A DNA stretch of 64,000 nt, from assembly GCA_045650565.1 (NCBI GenBank), contig JAZRRG010000048.1:1-64000 (forward strand), in the 5' to 3' direction. Positions 24,684-33,600 of the stretch are shown here, piece by piece (positions within the stretch are counted from its first letter, which is position 1; each line of letters begins with the position of its first letter). The notes below the pieces were generated by a model. That model was not told the origin of the DNA. It saw only the letters and a list, made by a program, of their open reading frames with translations, and did not search any database. A program made the position numbers and the translations under genes. This DNA comes from SIG565 sp045650565. Its GTDB lineage: Bacteria > Bacillota > Clostridia > Oscillospirales > Acutalibacteraceae.

Positions 24684-25241
24684 TTGAAAATAATTTTACA
24701 AACACAAAATTTAAAGAATGTTAAGATTTTAGCAGCTGCCGCTTTTTTTGCGGCAATAAGCTTTGTATGCGGAAAATTTTTGGCTTTTAATATAGGCGAC
24801 ACCATTCGCTTCAGCTTTGAAAATCTACCGCTAATGCTCGTTGGCATATTATTTGGTCCCACCGTTGGCGTGGTAACCGCCATAACTGCCGATATTATCG
24901 GTTGTTTGCTGCGTGGCTATGCCATAAACCCAATTTTAACCCTTGCCGCCGCCTTTATCGGCTTTGCATCGGGATTTGTTTTTAATGTATTAAAAACATC
25001 CAAATTAACCTTTAGGGTTACCTGCTCGGTTGTTATTTGCCATGCTATCGGCTCAATTATTATTAAAAGCATAGGATTGAGTATTTGGTATAGCTTGCCC
25101 TTTTATATAACCTTGATTGAACGCTCGGTTAACTATTTAATTGTGGCAGCTGTCGAGTTATCTATTTTGCTTATTCTATTAAAAAACAAGTCGTTTTACA
25201 ATCAAATGGCTAAAATTACGGGTGTTAAAAATGAAATATAA
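24684..25241 (+). CDS. folT: ECF transporter S component for folate
   Basis: The 185-residue membrane protein has about six helices. It begins at TTG 24684, eight bases after GGAGGG. ECF S components bind the vitamin and team with a shared EcfA/A'/T module, which is not in this window. Evidence for folate is the THF riboswitch, the following folC, and family motifs (RFSFENLPLMLVGILFGP and GVVTAITADIIGCLLR around residues 45-75). Its end overlaps the start of folC by 11 bases. Confidence 0.92.
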   Translation: MKIILQTQNLKNVKILAAAAFFAAISFVCGKFLAFNIGDTIRFSFENLPLMLVGILFGPTVGVVTAITADIIGCLLRGYAINPILTLAAAFIGFASGFVFNVLKTSKLTFRVTCSVVICHAIGSIIIKSIGLSIWYSLPFYITLIERSVNYLIVAAVELSILLILLKNKSFYNQMAKITGVKNEI

Positions 25242-26499
25242 TGAAGCATTGGAATATATACACTCGGTTAACAACTTTTTTTGCAAACCGGGACTTGATA
25301 GAATAAAAGCGTTATGCAAATATCTCGGCAACCCACAAGATGAGCTTAAATATGTGCATGTTGCCGGTACCAACGGTAAGGGCTCTTTTTGTGCTATGCT
25401 GAGCAGCATATTAATGGATGCCGGCTATAAGGTTGGTACATACACCTCTCCCTATATATTTGAATTTAACGAGCGAATTTCTATAAACGGACAAATGATT
25501 CCTAAAGATGATTTAGTGGCGCTTTGCGAATACATAAAGCCCTTTGCCGATAAGATAGAGGACAAGCCCACCGAGTTTGAACTGATAACTGCCATGGCTT
25601 TTAAGTATTTCAAGGACCAAAATTGTGATATTGTTATTTTGGAATGTGGGCTGGGCGGTAGATACGATGCCACAAATATAATAACCAATCCCCTTTTATC
25701 AGTAATTACGGGGGTTGATTTTGACCATCAAAACTTTTTAGGAAATACAATTAGTGAAATTGCAAACGAAAAAGCGGGTATTATAAAGCAAAAAGTTGCG
25801 TGCCTTTGGTGCGGAAAAAACGATATCGCAGATGCTGTTATAAGCAAAACAGCCGGTGAAATGGGCGCTCCGCTTTTTACCCCTGACTATTCCAGCGTAA
25901 ATGTTAAAAAAACCGATTTATCGGGCACTGTTTTTGATTATGAGAAATTTAAAAGCATTGAATTACCGCTTTTAAGTCTATATCAGCCGTATAATGCGGC
26001 AAACGCCATTACCGCCGCCGAGATTTTGTCTGAAAACGGTTTTGTTATTAAAGAGGAAAATATTCGCACGGGACTTAAGAACACACAGTGGAGAGCAAGA
26101 TTTGAATTATTACGAAACAATCCCACCATTATATTTGATGGTTCACACAACCCGCAAGGCGTTACGGCAACAGTGCAAAGCATAAAAAAGTATTTTGGAG
26201 AGCAAAAGGTAAATATTTTAACGGGCGTTATGCGTGATAAAGATTATCGCTTTATTGCCAAAGAAATCTCAAATGTTGCAAAATGTGTCTACTGTGTTAC
26301 GCCCGATAATCCAAGGGCACTACCCTCCGAGGATTATTGCTTGGTTTTTAAAGAACTTAATATCCCATGTGTTGCGGGCGAGGACATTAAAGCTGCATTT
26401 TACAAGGCAGTAGATGACAGTAAGCAAAGTAGCACACCTCTTATTTGTATGGGGTCACTTTATATGTATGGCGATATTTACAAACTCATAAATTGCTAA
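25231..26499 (+). CDS. folC: Folylpolyglutamate synthase / dihydrofolate synthase
   Basis: The 422-residue Mur-ligase-like enzyme adds glutamates to folate, trapping it in the cell, and may also make dihydrofolate. Seen: the P-loop VAGTNGKGSFCAML near residue 48, TYTSPYIFEFNERI, ECGLGGRYDATNII, GVDFDHQNFLGNT, and the C-terminal domain with FDGSHNPQG and GVMRDKDY. The ATG lies inside the end of folT. Import by FolT then retention by FolC is a clear logic for one riboswitch-controlled operon. Confidence 0.95.
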   Translation: MKYNEALEYIHSVNNFFCKPGLDRIKALCKYLGNPQDELKYVHVAGTNGKGSFCAMLSSILMDAGYKVGTYTSPYIFEFNERISINGQMIPKDDLVALCEYIKPFADKIEDKPTEFELITAMAFKYFKDQNCDIVILECGLGGRYDATNIITNPLLSVITGVDFDHQNFLGNTISEIANEKAGIIKQKVACLWCGKNDIADAVISKTAGEMGAPLFTPDYSSVNVKKTDLSGTVFDYEKFKSIELPLLSLYQPYNAANAITAAEILSENGFVIKEENIRTGLKNTQWRARFELLRNNPTIIFDGSHNPQGVTATVQSIKKYFGEQKVNILTGVMRDKDYRFIAKEISNVAKCVYCVTPDNPRALPSEDYCLVFKELNIPCVAGEDIKAAFYKAVDDSKQSSTPLICMGSLYMYGDIYKLINC

Positions 26500-26523
26500 A
26501 AAAGAGCCGTTTGGCTCTTTTTT
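26498..26523 (+). terminator. Terminator after folC
   Basis: AAAAAAGAGCC pairs with GGCTCTTTTTT around GTTT, with a run of Ts: a strong intrinsic terminator. Confidence 0.9.
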
Positions 26524-26596
26524 TGTAACCGTAAGCACCGTTTTTCATATTATGGTATAGAAGTTTTATCTTCAATACTTTTTATGGAGGATTCTT

Positions 26597-27415
26597 ATGG
26601 CAGACGAAAGATACGATGTTCAAAACGGCACTTTTAGTGACGCATGCTGCATTGACGCCGGAAGAGTTTACGACTCCTGCTGTGACAGAGATTGCGTTGA
26701 GGATTTAAGATGTTACTTTACAGCAGAAGGTCAAAATTACATTGAGAGAGCCATCAGTGTTAAAATCAAAAATGCCGAGGTGCTCAATACTTATATAAAT
26801 GTTGAGCCGGTTAATTTTAACAGGGGCTTTTTCTCTTGCGATTTAACCTTCTTATTTCTTGTGGAATTTGATGTCTATTTAGCAGCCCATTCCTGCCCTG
26901 TGCAGATTAAGGGTCTTGCAAGCTTCAACAAGCGTGTAATTTTATTTGGCAGCGACGGCAACGTAAGAGTATTTTCTAATACCGTTTCGGAGGACAGCTG
27001 TGATAACCCAACCTCTCGCACAACCAATATGCCGAAATGCGTTGTTCAAACGGTTGACCCTATTCCGCTTGGCTGTAAGCTCGGTCAGGTAAATGACTGT
27101 TGTGAATGCATAGGAGTTGTACCTTCATTTGCGGGTGAACTCTTGGGTGGTCAAATCGTTTCAAACTGCGAATGCGGTACAGCAACCGTTTATGTAACGC
27201 TGGGTATGTTCAGTATCGTGCAACTCATTCGCAATGTGCAAATGCTTATCCCCGTGTACGATTTTTGTGTTCCTGAAAAGCAATGCACCGACACCACCGA
27301 CCAGCCGTGTGATGTTTTCCGCAAAATCAAGTTCCCTACCGATGACTTTTTCCCGCCAAGAAACAGCGACTCGGCCGGCAGCTTTGGTTGCGGTTGCAAC
27401 AAAAAAGATGATTAG
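26597..27415 (+). CDS. Cys-rich conserved protein of unknown function
   Basis: The 272-residue protein starts at ATG behind TGGAGG. It has 21 Cys, in clusters at both ends and in the middle (ACC, SCC, DCCEC, NCEC, and a final GCGCN). Between them are beta-rich stretches, e.g. RGFFSCDLTFLFLVEFDVYL. There is no signal peptide or membrane helix, so it is made in the cytoplasm. I recall similar long Cys-rich proteins as common hypotheticals in spore-forming Clostridia, but cannot name a family. High Cys without a zinc-ribbon spacing is usual for spore coat or crust proteins, so that is a possible role. Single gene with a hairpin after it. Confidence 0.75.
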   Translation: MADERYDVQNGTFSDACCIDAGRVYDSCCDRDCVEDLRCYFTAEGQNYIERAISVKIKNAEVLNTYINVEPVNFNRGFFSCDLTFLFLVEFDVYLAAHSCPVQIKGLASFNKRVILFGSDGNVRVFSNTVSEDSCDNPTSRTTNMPKCVVQTVDPIPLGCKLGQVNDCCECIGVVPSFAGELLGGQIVSNCECGTATVYVTLGMFSIVQLIRNVQMLIPVYDFCVPEKQCTDTTDQPCDVFRKIKFPTDDFFPPRNSDSAGSFGCGCNKKDD

Positions 27416-27419
27416 AAAA

Positions 27420-27447
27420 ATTGGGAGACATAAAAATGTCTCCCAAT
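27420..27447. terminator. Bidirectional terminator
   Basis: ATTGGGAGACAT (27420-27431) pairs with ATGTCTCCCAAT (27436-27447) around AAAA. The better T run is on minus, so it mainly ends the phosphomutase gene. Confidence 0.8.
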
Positions 27448-27456
27448 GTCTTTAAA

Positions 27457-28932
27457 TTACTTATAACTCGATAAATCAAGCTCATCAAACTGCTCGTAAA
27501 ATTTCCTGAAAAATTCTATGTTTTTATCGGTGCCGCCAATTTCATCACTCTCAAAGTTAATAGGCATTACGGGGTCGTGCACACTAAGGCGCAAAAGCAT
27601 CCAACCGTACGGAGTTGTAATGCGCATACCCTCTCTGTTATCATCGGCTATTTTGCAATCCTTATTGTTTTGTGCGAATTTTTCGAGCTGCTCGATAACC
27701 TTGTTGCCGTAACTACGGAAGTCCTCTGCCTTAATATTAAGGCGTATTTCCTTTTCCTCGGCAGCCATTTTTAGTGTAGACAAAATTTCATCAAATCTTT
27801 TGCCTCGGGCAAGTTCTATTACTATTTTAGTGGCTAAATATGCGCCATCATCCAGGAAGTAGTTCTCTTTGAGTGCTGCGTGTCCGCTTGTTTCAATAGC
27901 CAAGGGACAATTTATACCGTTACTACAAAGCTCTATCGCTTTATTTATAACATTTTTATAGCCACGCTTATAGCGGTAATGCTCACCGCCTAATTCCTTT
28001 TCAATATATACCTTGAGTCCGTCAGAGGTGACCGAATCGGTGACAACTGTGGCTCCCTCATTGTCCTGTAAAGTGATATATGCCGCCAACGCAACCAAAC
28101 GATTGCGGTTGATTTCCTGTCCTGTGTGGTCAACACATCCCGCCCTATCGACATCGGTATCAAAAATAATACCTAGGTCGGCTTTATTTTTTATAACAGC
28201 CGTACAGATGCTTTCCATTGCTTGTTTGTTTTCGGGGTTTGGTATATGATTCGGGAACATACCGTCGGGCTCTAAAAACTGGCTGCCCGAAATATCTGCG
28301 CCAAGCGGTTTTAATACATTGTCAGCATAGAATCCACCCGCACCGTTACCCGCATCAACTATAATTTTATAGCCCTTTAACGGCAAATCGGCCTCATCCT
28401 TGCCTGTACCCTCACAAATCATTTTGCGAAGACGTTTAGCGTATGTAGTCATATAATCGACCTTTTCGATTTTTCCGTTAGCCACATCGCTACGCTCACC
28501 ATTATTAGCAAGTTCAACTATATCGGAAATATCATCGGCTTCAAGTCCGCCTTGCTTGGTAAAGAACTTTAAACCGTTCCTATCAAACGGATGATGACTT
28601 GCAGTTATTTGAATAGAAGCATCGGTATCTAAATCAATAGTTGTCATAAACATTGCGGGGGTTGATGCCAAGCCGCAATCAAAAACGGTAACACCCGCAC
28701 ATAAAAGGCGGCTGACGGCTGCTGTTTTTATAGTATTTGCGGTAATTCTTGAATCGTGACCAATGGCAATCTTAAGCTCATCGGATTTCTTGCCGATTTT
28801 CTTTGATAGCCATACAATAAACGCATCGGTTAAATCCATAACGGCAGTTTCGGTTAAATTGACCGTTTTTCCGCCCAGGTCAGTTGCCACGCCACGAATA
28901 TCTGTGCCGCTTTTTAATTCGTTATAGTTCAT
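27457..28932 (-). CDS. Phosphomannomutase / phosphoglucomutase
   Basis: The 491-residue alpha-D-phosphohexomutase moves phosphate between C1 and C6 of hexoses for wall and exopolysaccharide precursors. ATG 28932 has ATAGGAG 8 bases ahead. Motifs in order: GTDIRG at the start, the catalytic phosphoserine loop ITASHHPFDRNGLKFF, the metal loop FDTDVDRAG, the sugar loop ETSGHAALKE and a C-terminal phosphate-binding region (DDNREGMRITTPYGWMLLR). Substrate choice (Man or Glc) cannot be settled. A small membrane ORF ends in its ribosome site. Confidence 0.92.
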   Translation of the reverse strand: MNYNELKSGTDIRGVATDLGGKTVNLTETAVMDLTDAFIVWLSKKIGKKSDELKIAIGHDSRITANTIKTAAVSRLLCAGVTVFDCGLASTPAMFMTTIDLDTDASIQITASHHPFDRNGLKFFTKQGGLEADDISDIVELANNGERSDVANGKIEKVDYMTTYAKRLRKMICEGTGKDEADLPLKGYKIIVDAGNGAGGFYADNVLKPLGADISGSQFLEPDGMFPNHIPNPENKQAMESICTAVIKNKADLGIIFDTDVDRAGCVDHTGQEINRNRLVALAAYITLQDNEGATVVTDSVTSDGLKVYIEKELGGEHYRYKRGYKNVINKAIELCSNGINCPLAIETSGHAALKENYFLDDGAYLATKIVIELARGKRFDEILSTLKMAAEEKEIRLNIKAEDFRSYGNKVIEQLEKFAQNNKDCKIADDNREGMRITTPYGWMLLRLSVHDPVMPINFESDEIGGTDKNIEFFRKFYEQFDELDLSSYK

Positions 28933-28942
28933 TTTTTTACTC

Positions 28943-29086
28943 CTATCTAAACGCACCTATAAAAAATCCCGATGCTATAAATCCTATAGCAATAAGCATA
29001 AACGCTATTATGGTAAGTAGGAGCGCTTTTAAAAAGATTTTACTATCCCAATTCTTAAAAGAATTATTATTTTTACTTTTACTCAA
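28943..29086 (-). CDS. Small single-pass membrane protein (47 aa)
   Basis: A short ORF reads from TTG 29086 to TAG 28943 and has a GGTGAG site 4 bases before the start. The product has a polar, Asn/Ser/Lys-rich first third (MSKSKNNNSFKNWDSK) and then one hydrophobic helix ending in GFFIGAFR. Its stop codon is the start of the ribosome site of the phosphomutase gene (TAGGAG), as expected for a coupled operon. Short length and a weak start spacing limit confidence. Function unknown. Confidence 0.5.
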   Translation of the reverse strand: MSKSKNNNSFKNWDSKIFLKALLLTIIAFMLIAIGFIASGFFIGAFR

Positions 29087-29156
29087 AAAACTCACCCGAA
29101 AATATTATTGACAGGTGAGCGTTTTTAAATTCAACCTACCCCTTGGAGAATATTTT

Positions 29157-29498
29157 ATGATACATAACGCTATTCCCATTCAGCCATCACGGGCTAAACT
29201 TAAAAAGGTAATACTTTTTGAGTTTAATTGCAGTGAAAATTTGATTTTCTTTGCACAAAGGTTTCATCATATATGCAATAAGCTTAATATAAGCAGTGAC
29301 CTTTACATACTGAAAAATAAGTACCGTATTATTTTTAAGACATCCCTGCGCACCTCATCCGCCGTGCTTAAAATGTCTTCCCTTGCTGATAAAACATCAA
29401 CACAAGCAACCGATATTGCGATAACCGAGGAACACGCAAAGCTTATAACTTATGGCTGTGCTATAAATAAAATCGGCAAAGCGTTTAGCAGTTTTTAA
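29157..29498 (+). CDS. Hypothetical 113-aa protein
   Basis: The likely start is ATG 29157, eight bases after TTGGAG; the frame stays open further upstream but without a site. The product begins MIHNAIPIQPSRAKLKKV, is mixed alpha/beta, has no signal or membrane segment and has two Cys. I do not recognise it. Its 3' end overlaps the convergent rpe gene by 14 bases and there is no terminator between them. A compact single-domain regulator or adaptor is possible, but nothing in it proves that. Confidence 0.6.
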   Translation: MIHNAIPIQPSRAKLKKVILFEFNCSENLIFFAQRFHHICNKLNISSDLYILKNKYRIIFKTSLRTSSAVLKMSSLADKTSTQATDIAITEEHAKLITYGCAINKIGKAFSSF

Positions 29499-30129
29499 GC
29501 TTTTGTACACAATCCTTTTTGTCCTCGGCTGAGAATATAAAGCTACCTGCCACCAAAACTGTTGCACCCGCATCAACTGCGAGCTTTGCGGTCTCATCGT
29601 TTATGCCGCCATCTATTTCAAGCTCAACGCTTAAATTTTGTCTTTTGATTTCTTTTTTTAGCTTTTCGAGTTTCGGCAATGCGCTATGCATAAATTTTTG
29701 TCCCCCAAAGCCGGGCTCTACGCTCATTACAAGCACCATATCACAAAGTGGCAGAAACTCAAAAATTTCCTCGGGCTCGGTACAGGGCTTTATGGTAAGG
29801 CAAGATTTACAGCCGTATTCTCTTATTTGCTTAAGTGTCGCCGCAACATCGCTACCCGCTTCATAATGGAAGCCCAAATAATCGGATACCTCTGCAAACT
29901 CTTTTATGTAGCGGTGCGGACGGTCAATCATCAAATGAACATCAAGCGGTACCTTGGCATATTTTTTAATTGATTTTATAACAGGAACACCAAAGGAAAT
30001 ATTGGGTACGAAAATGCCATCCATTACATCAAGGTGCCACATATCAACTCCTGCCGATTCAAGCTCTTCTATTTGTGCCTTCAAATCTAAAAAATTTGCC
30101 GATAATACCGACGGTGAAATCTTTACCAT
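29485..30129 (-). CDS. rpe: Ribulose-phosphate 3-epimerase
   Basis: The 214-residue TIM barrel interconverts ribulose-5-P and xylulose-5-P in the pentose phosphate pathway. Seen: ISPSVLSANFLDL at the N-terminus, the metal/catalytic motif HLDVMDGIFVPNISFG, DVHLMIDRPHRYI, SVEPGFGGQKFM, and the second catalytic Asp in EIDGGIND. Full length. Confidence 0.97.
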   Translation of the reverse strand: MVKISPSVLSANFLDLKAQIEELESAGVDMWHLDVMDGIFVPNISFGVPVIKSIKKYAKVPLDVHLMIDRPHRYIKEFAEVSDYLGFHYEAGSDVAATLKQIREYGCKSCLTIKPCTEPEEIFEFLPLCDMVLVMSVEPGFGGQKFMHSALPKLEKLKKEIKRQNLSVELEIDGGINDETAKLAVDAGATVLVAGSFIFSAEDKKDCVQKLKNC

Positions 30130-30198
30130 TTGATAATCCCCCTTAACTAACTGTTTATATTTTAATATATACTGTATTTTTTGTCAATAAAACAAGCC

Positions 30199-30228
30199 AA
30201 AACCGCAAGGAAAATTCCTTGCGGTTTT
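30199..30228 (-). terminator. Terminator after the alkyltransferase-like gene
   Basis: AAAACCGCAAGGAA pairs with TTCCTTGCGGTTTT in a 14-bp stem, overlapping the minus-strand stop codon, and a T run follows. Confidence 0.85.
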
Positions 30229-30534
30229 TTATAATTTTATGCAAAACTCATCCATTAAAACACGCCCGTCATTATCGAAACCGACACCTTCCGCTTCTAG
30301 AAGCGCCCTTTGGGCATCCTCTCCGCCAAAAGCAAAGGCGGTGGAAGTCTCACCAAAACGGTTAACAACCCTAAAGCACGGTATCTCGTTTGGGTTTGGA
30401 TTCACATGTAATGCATAACCCACAATTTGTGACCAGTGCGGATTCCCTGCAAGACGTGCTACCTGTCCGTAGGTTGCAACCTTGCCCCTTGGTATTTGCT
30501 TTACAACCTCATAAATTTTCTCAAATGTGTTCAA
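30229..30534 (-). CDS. MGMT-like DNA alkyltransferase-like protein
   Basis: The 101-residue protein matches only the C-terminal DNA-binding domain of O6-alkylguanine-DNA methyltransferase: PRGKVATYGQVARLAG near residue 15, then NPNEIPCFRVVNRFGE. The usual active site is PCHRV; here Cys is kept but His is replaced by Phe. So it is between a real Ogt and the alkyltransferase-like (Atl) group, which has Trp in place of Cys and only flags damage. It may react poorly. Short size is normal for Atl/YbaZ proteins. It follows engB in one operon with lon. Confidence 0.88.
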   Translation of the reverse strand: MNTFEKIYEVVKQIPRGKVATYGQVARLAGNPHWSQIVGYALHVNPNPNEIPCFRVVNRFGETSTAFAFGGEDAQRALLEAEGVGFDNDGRVLMDEFCIKL

Positions 30535-30540
30535 TGATAA

Positions 30541-31131
30541 TTACTGCCTTTCGGAAATTTCTGCTATTATTTTCTTTATTATTTCCGTACCGACACCGTT
30601 TGATGCAGAGGTGGGTATAATTTTTACACCTTCAGCCAAATCTCCCAATTCCTCGGTGATTTTTTCTAAGCGCTCTTTATATTCGGTTTTATTTAATTTA
30701 TCGCTTTTTGTTAATACGATACAGTAATTTATTCCGTAATGCTTTAAAAATTCAAGCATCGAAACATCAAACTCGGTGGCAGGATGCCTCATATCTATAA
30801 GCTGAAAAACTATCGGAATATTTCTTCCCGTTCTAAAATAGCTTTCCATAAGCTCTGACCAGCGTTTACGCTCATCAAAATTAACCTTTGCGTAGCCGTA
30901 GCCGGGCAAGTCAACTATTCTTAAATTATCCAATCTATAAAAGTTAACTGTTACGGTTTTTCCCGGCTTTGTGCTGACACGGGCAAGTGACTTTCTACCA
31001 AGTGTTTTATTTATAAGAGAAGATTTGCCGACATTTGAACGACCCGAAAAGCAAATTTCAGGCACGGTTGACTCAACCAACTGCTCACTTGTGCCAAAGG
31101 CAATTTCGAAAGAAACATTATTGAAATTCAT
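30541..31131 (-). CDS. engB: Ribosome biogenesis GTPase YsxC/EngB
   Basis: The 196-residue TRAFAC GTPase helps late assembly of the 50S subunit. G motifs: G1 GRSNVGKSSLIN, G2 Thr in STKPGKTVTVNFY, G3 DLPGYG, G4 LTKSDK and G5 TSAS. It lies just after lon, the standard lonA-ysxC pair of Firmicutes. Confidence 0.97.
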   Translation of the reverse strand: MNFNNVSFEIAFGTSEQLVESTVPEICFSGRSNVGKSSLINKTLGRKSLARVSTKPGKTVTVNFYRLDNLRIVDLPGYGYAKVNFDERKRWSELMESYFRTGRNIPIVFQLIDMRHPATEFDVSMLEFLKHYGINYCIVLTKSDKLNKTEYKERLEKITEELGDLAEGVKIIPTSASNGVGTEIIKKIIAEISERQ

Positions 31132-31140
31132 TTTTTACCT

Positions 31141-33531
31141 CTATTGATGAATTGCCGCAACCGAACTACTATTTTTATGAGATATATTCCCGTTAAATAC
31201 GGCATCATCTATTAAAACTGATTTTAATACGGTCTCTATATTTTTGACAGGCACGAACTTAATGTTTTTCTTAACCGTTTCATCAACCTCGGCTAAATCA
31301 GGTTCATTATCAAACGGAATAAACACAGTTTTAACCCCTGCCCTATATGCAGCCATTGTTTTTTCCTTTAATCCGCCAATGGCTAACACTCTGCCACGAA
31401 TGGAAATTTCACCCGTCATTGCAATATCTCGGCGCACCCTTTGACCTGTAAGTGCTGAAACTACCGCTGTTGCTATAGTAACACCCGCCGACGGCCCATC
31501 CTTTGGAACGGCTGCCTGTGGGGCATGTATGTGTATATCGGTGCTTTTATAGAAATCGGGGTCAATACCCAATTTTTCAGCATTCGCACGAACAAAAGTA
31601 ACCGCTGCCTTTGCCGATTCCTGCATAACATTTCCGAGATTTCCCGTAAGCTCGATTTTACCCGTACCCTTGCAAACGGCAACCTCAAGCGGCATAATCT
31701 CACCGCCCACTGCCGTCCAAGCAAGTCCGTTTACCGTGCCTACCTCGTCATCCTTTAAAATCTCATCCGATAAATAACGCTTTTTACCAAGCAGCTGCTC
31801 TACCTTTTTATTATCAACTGTTACTCGTTGTTCGGTGCCTTCGGTGATTATTTTAGCACACTTTCGGCAAAGTGCGGCTATTTCACGCTCTAATTTTCTA
31901 ACCCCTGCTTCTCTTGTATAATAATCTATCAGCCAATAAATTGCTTTATCGGTTATTTTAACGGTATCAGCAGACAGTCCGTGACGTTCCATTTGCTTTG
32001 CCACCAAATGCTTTTTAGCAATATTGAACTTTTCCTCCCTTGTGTAGCTTGAAAGTTCAATAAGCTCCATCCTGTCAAGCAAGGGCGCAGGAATGGTATC
32101 GGCGTTATTTGCCGTTGTTATAAACAACACCTTGCTTAAATCGTAAGGCATATCTACAAAATGGTCTGTAAAGGTTGAGTTTTGCTCTGGGTCTAAAACC
32201 TCAAGCAAGGCAGAGGCAGGGTCGCCCTTATAATCACTCGCAAGTTTGTCAATTTCATCGAGTAAAATAAGAGGATTTCCGCTACCTGATGTCATACAAG
32301 CATTTATAATTTTACCCGGCATTGCACCTATATAGGTTCGGCGGTGCCCACGAATTTCGGCTTCGTCCCTAATACCACCGAGTGAAATTCTTGCAAACTG
32401 CCTACCCGTGCACTCGGCAATGGTTTTACCGATAGAGGTCTTACCCACTCCGGGCGGACCAACAAGGCAAATAATTTGTCCCTTGATTTCGGGCGCCAAA
32501 ATATAAACCGCTAGCATCTCAAGGATACGCTCTTTTACCTTTTCCATACCGTAAAAATCTCTATCAAGTATCTTTGCGGCACGTTTTATATTAACTTTAT
32601 TTTCGGTAAAGCAATTCCACGGCAGCTTAAGACAGGTATCAAGATAAGTTCTTACAACTGTGGACTCGTGTGCGCCACTCGGCATTTTCATCAGCTTCGC
32701 AACCTCGCCGTTTAGCTTTTCCTTGACGCTATCGGGCGCATTTAACGACTTGATTTTAGCAAAATACTCCTCAAACTCATTATCACTATCATCACCATAA
32801 AGCTCGGCGTTTATTGCACGAATTTGCTCTTTTAGGTAATACTCCCGCTGATTATCATCAATTTGAGTTTTAACCTTTTCACTAATATGGCTATCAATTT
32901 TTAAAATTTCGGTTTCTTTTTTGAGTATATCAATTACAACCTTGATGCGTTTTACGGGGTTTAGTTGCTCAAGCACATACTGCTTATCATCATAAGGCGC
33001 TTGAATATTAAATGCGATATAATCGGCGAGATGTCCGACATCCTCATCCGCCTCAACACTCATAGCAATATCAGGCGGCATTTTAGGGAGCATCTCGGCA
33101 TAGTCACCAAACTGTGACTTTGCACGGCGAAGCAGAGTTTCTATGTAAACAGGCCTATTTTTAGCCACAACGTCGGGTATTTTCTCAACCTCTGCATGAT
33201 AAAACTCATCTTCCTTATAAAAGGACTTGTGTGTTGCACGGTAAAGACCCTCCACCAAAACACGTGCTGTATTATCGGGTCTTTTAAGTATTTGAGAAAT
33301 GCGGCCAACACATCCAACCTCGTAGAGCTTTTCCATATCGGGCTCATCATCACGAACATCCTTTTGTGTTGCTAAATAAATAATTTGTTTATTTTGCATA
33401 GCGTGGTTAAGCGCTTTAAGAGAAATAGAGCGCCCTACCTCAAAATGCATAAGCATACCCGGAAAAAGCACAAGCCCACGCAGTGCTAACACGGGTAATA
33501 ATTTTGTTTGTTTTTCATTTGCTGTAATCAT
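31141..33531 (-). CDS. lon: ATP-dependent protease La
   Basis: The 796-residue LonA breaks down damaged and regulatory proteins in the cytoplasm. Order: N-terminal substrate domain (1-~205), coiled region, AAA+ module with Walker A GPPGVGKTSI and Walker B ILLDEIDKL, and the protease domain with the catalytic Ser in PKDGPSAGVT and Lys in GGLKEKTMAA. Full length. Own promoter with TTGAAT and TATAAT; no CIRCE or CtsR box seen there. Start ATG behind TTGGAGG. Confidence 0.98.
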   Translation of the reverse strand: MITANEKQTKLLPVLALRGLVLFPGMLMHFEVGRSISLKALNHAMQNKQIIYLATQKDVRDDEPDMEKLYEVGCVGRISQILKRPDNTARVLVEGLYRATHKSFYKEDEFYHAEVEKIPDVVAKNRPVYIETLLRRAKSQFGDYAEMLPKMPPDIAMSVEADEDVGHLADYIAFNIQAPYDDKQYVLEQLNPVKRIKVVIDILKKETEILKIDSHISEKVKTQIDDNQREYYLKEQIRAINAELYGDDSDNEFEEYFAKIKSLNAPDSVKEKLNGEVAKLMKMPSGAHESTVVRTYLDTCLKLPWNCFTENKVNIKRAAKILDRDFYGMEKVKERILEMLAVYILAPEIKGQIICLVGPPGVGKTSIGKTIAECTGRQFARISLGGIRDEAEIRGHRRTYIGAMPGKIINACMTSGSGNPLILLDEIDKLASDYKGDPASALLEVLDPEQNSTFTDHFVDMPYDLSKVLFITTANNADTIPAPLLDRMELIELSSYTREEKFNIAKKHLVAKQMERHGLSADTVKITDKAIYWLIDYYTREAGVRKLEREIAALCRKCAKIITEGTEQRVTVDNKKVEQLLGKKRYLSDEILKDDEVGTVNGLAWTAVGGEIMPLEVAVCKGTGKIELTGNLGNVMQESAKAAVTFVRANAEKLGIDPDFYKSTDIHIHAPQAAVPKDGPSAGVTIATAVVSALTGQRVRRDIAMTGEISIRGRVLAIGGLKEKTMAAYRAGVKTVFIPFDNEPDLAEVDETVKKNIKFVPVKNIETVLKSVLIDDAVFNGNISHKNSSSVAAIHQ

Positions 33532-33558
33532 TATCTTCCTCCAAGGGTTAATATAATG

Positions 33559-33587
33559 ATTATACTAAAAAATCTTGATTTATTCAA
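33559..33587 (-). promoter_or_regulatory. Promoter of lon-engB
   Basis: On minus, TTGAAT (33587-33582) and TATAAT (33564-33559) with 17 bases between, ~28 bases before the lon start. Confidence 0.75.
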
Positions 33588-33600
33588 TACCATAAACAAA

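Noticed and set aside
33532..33600. A CIRCE or CtsR site before lon
   Set aside because: Neither the TTAGCACTC dyad nor GGTCAAA repeats are present.
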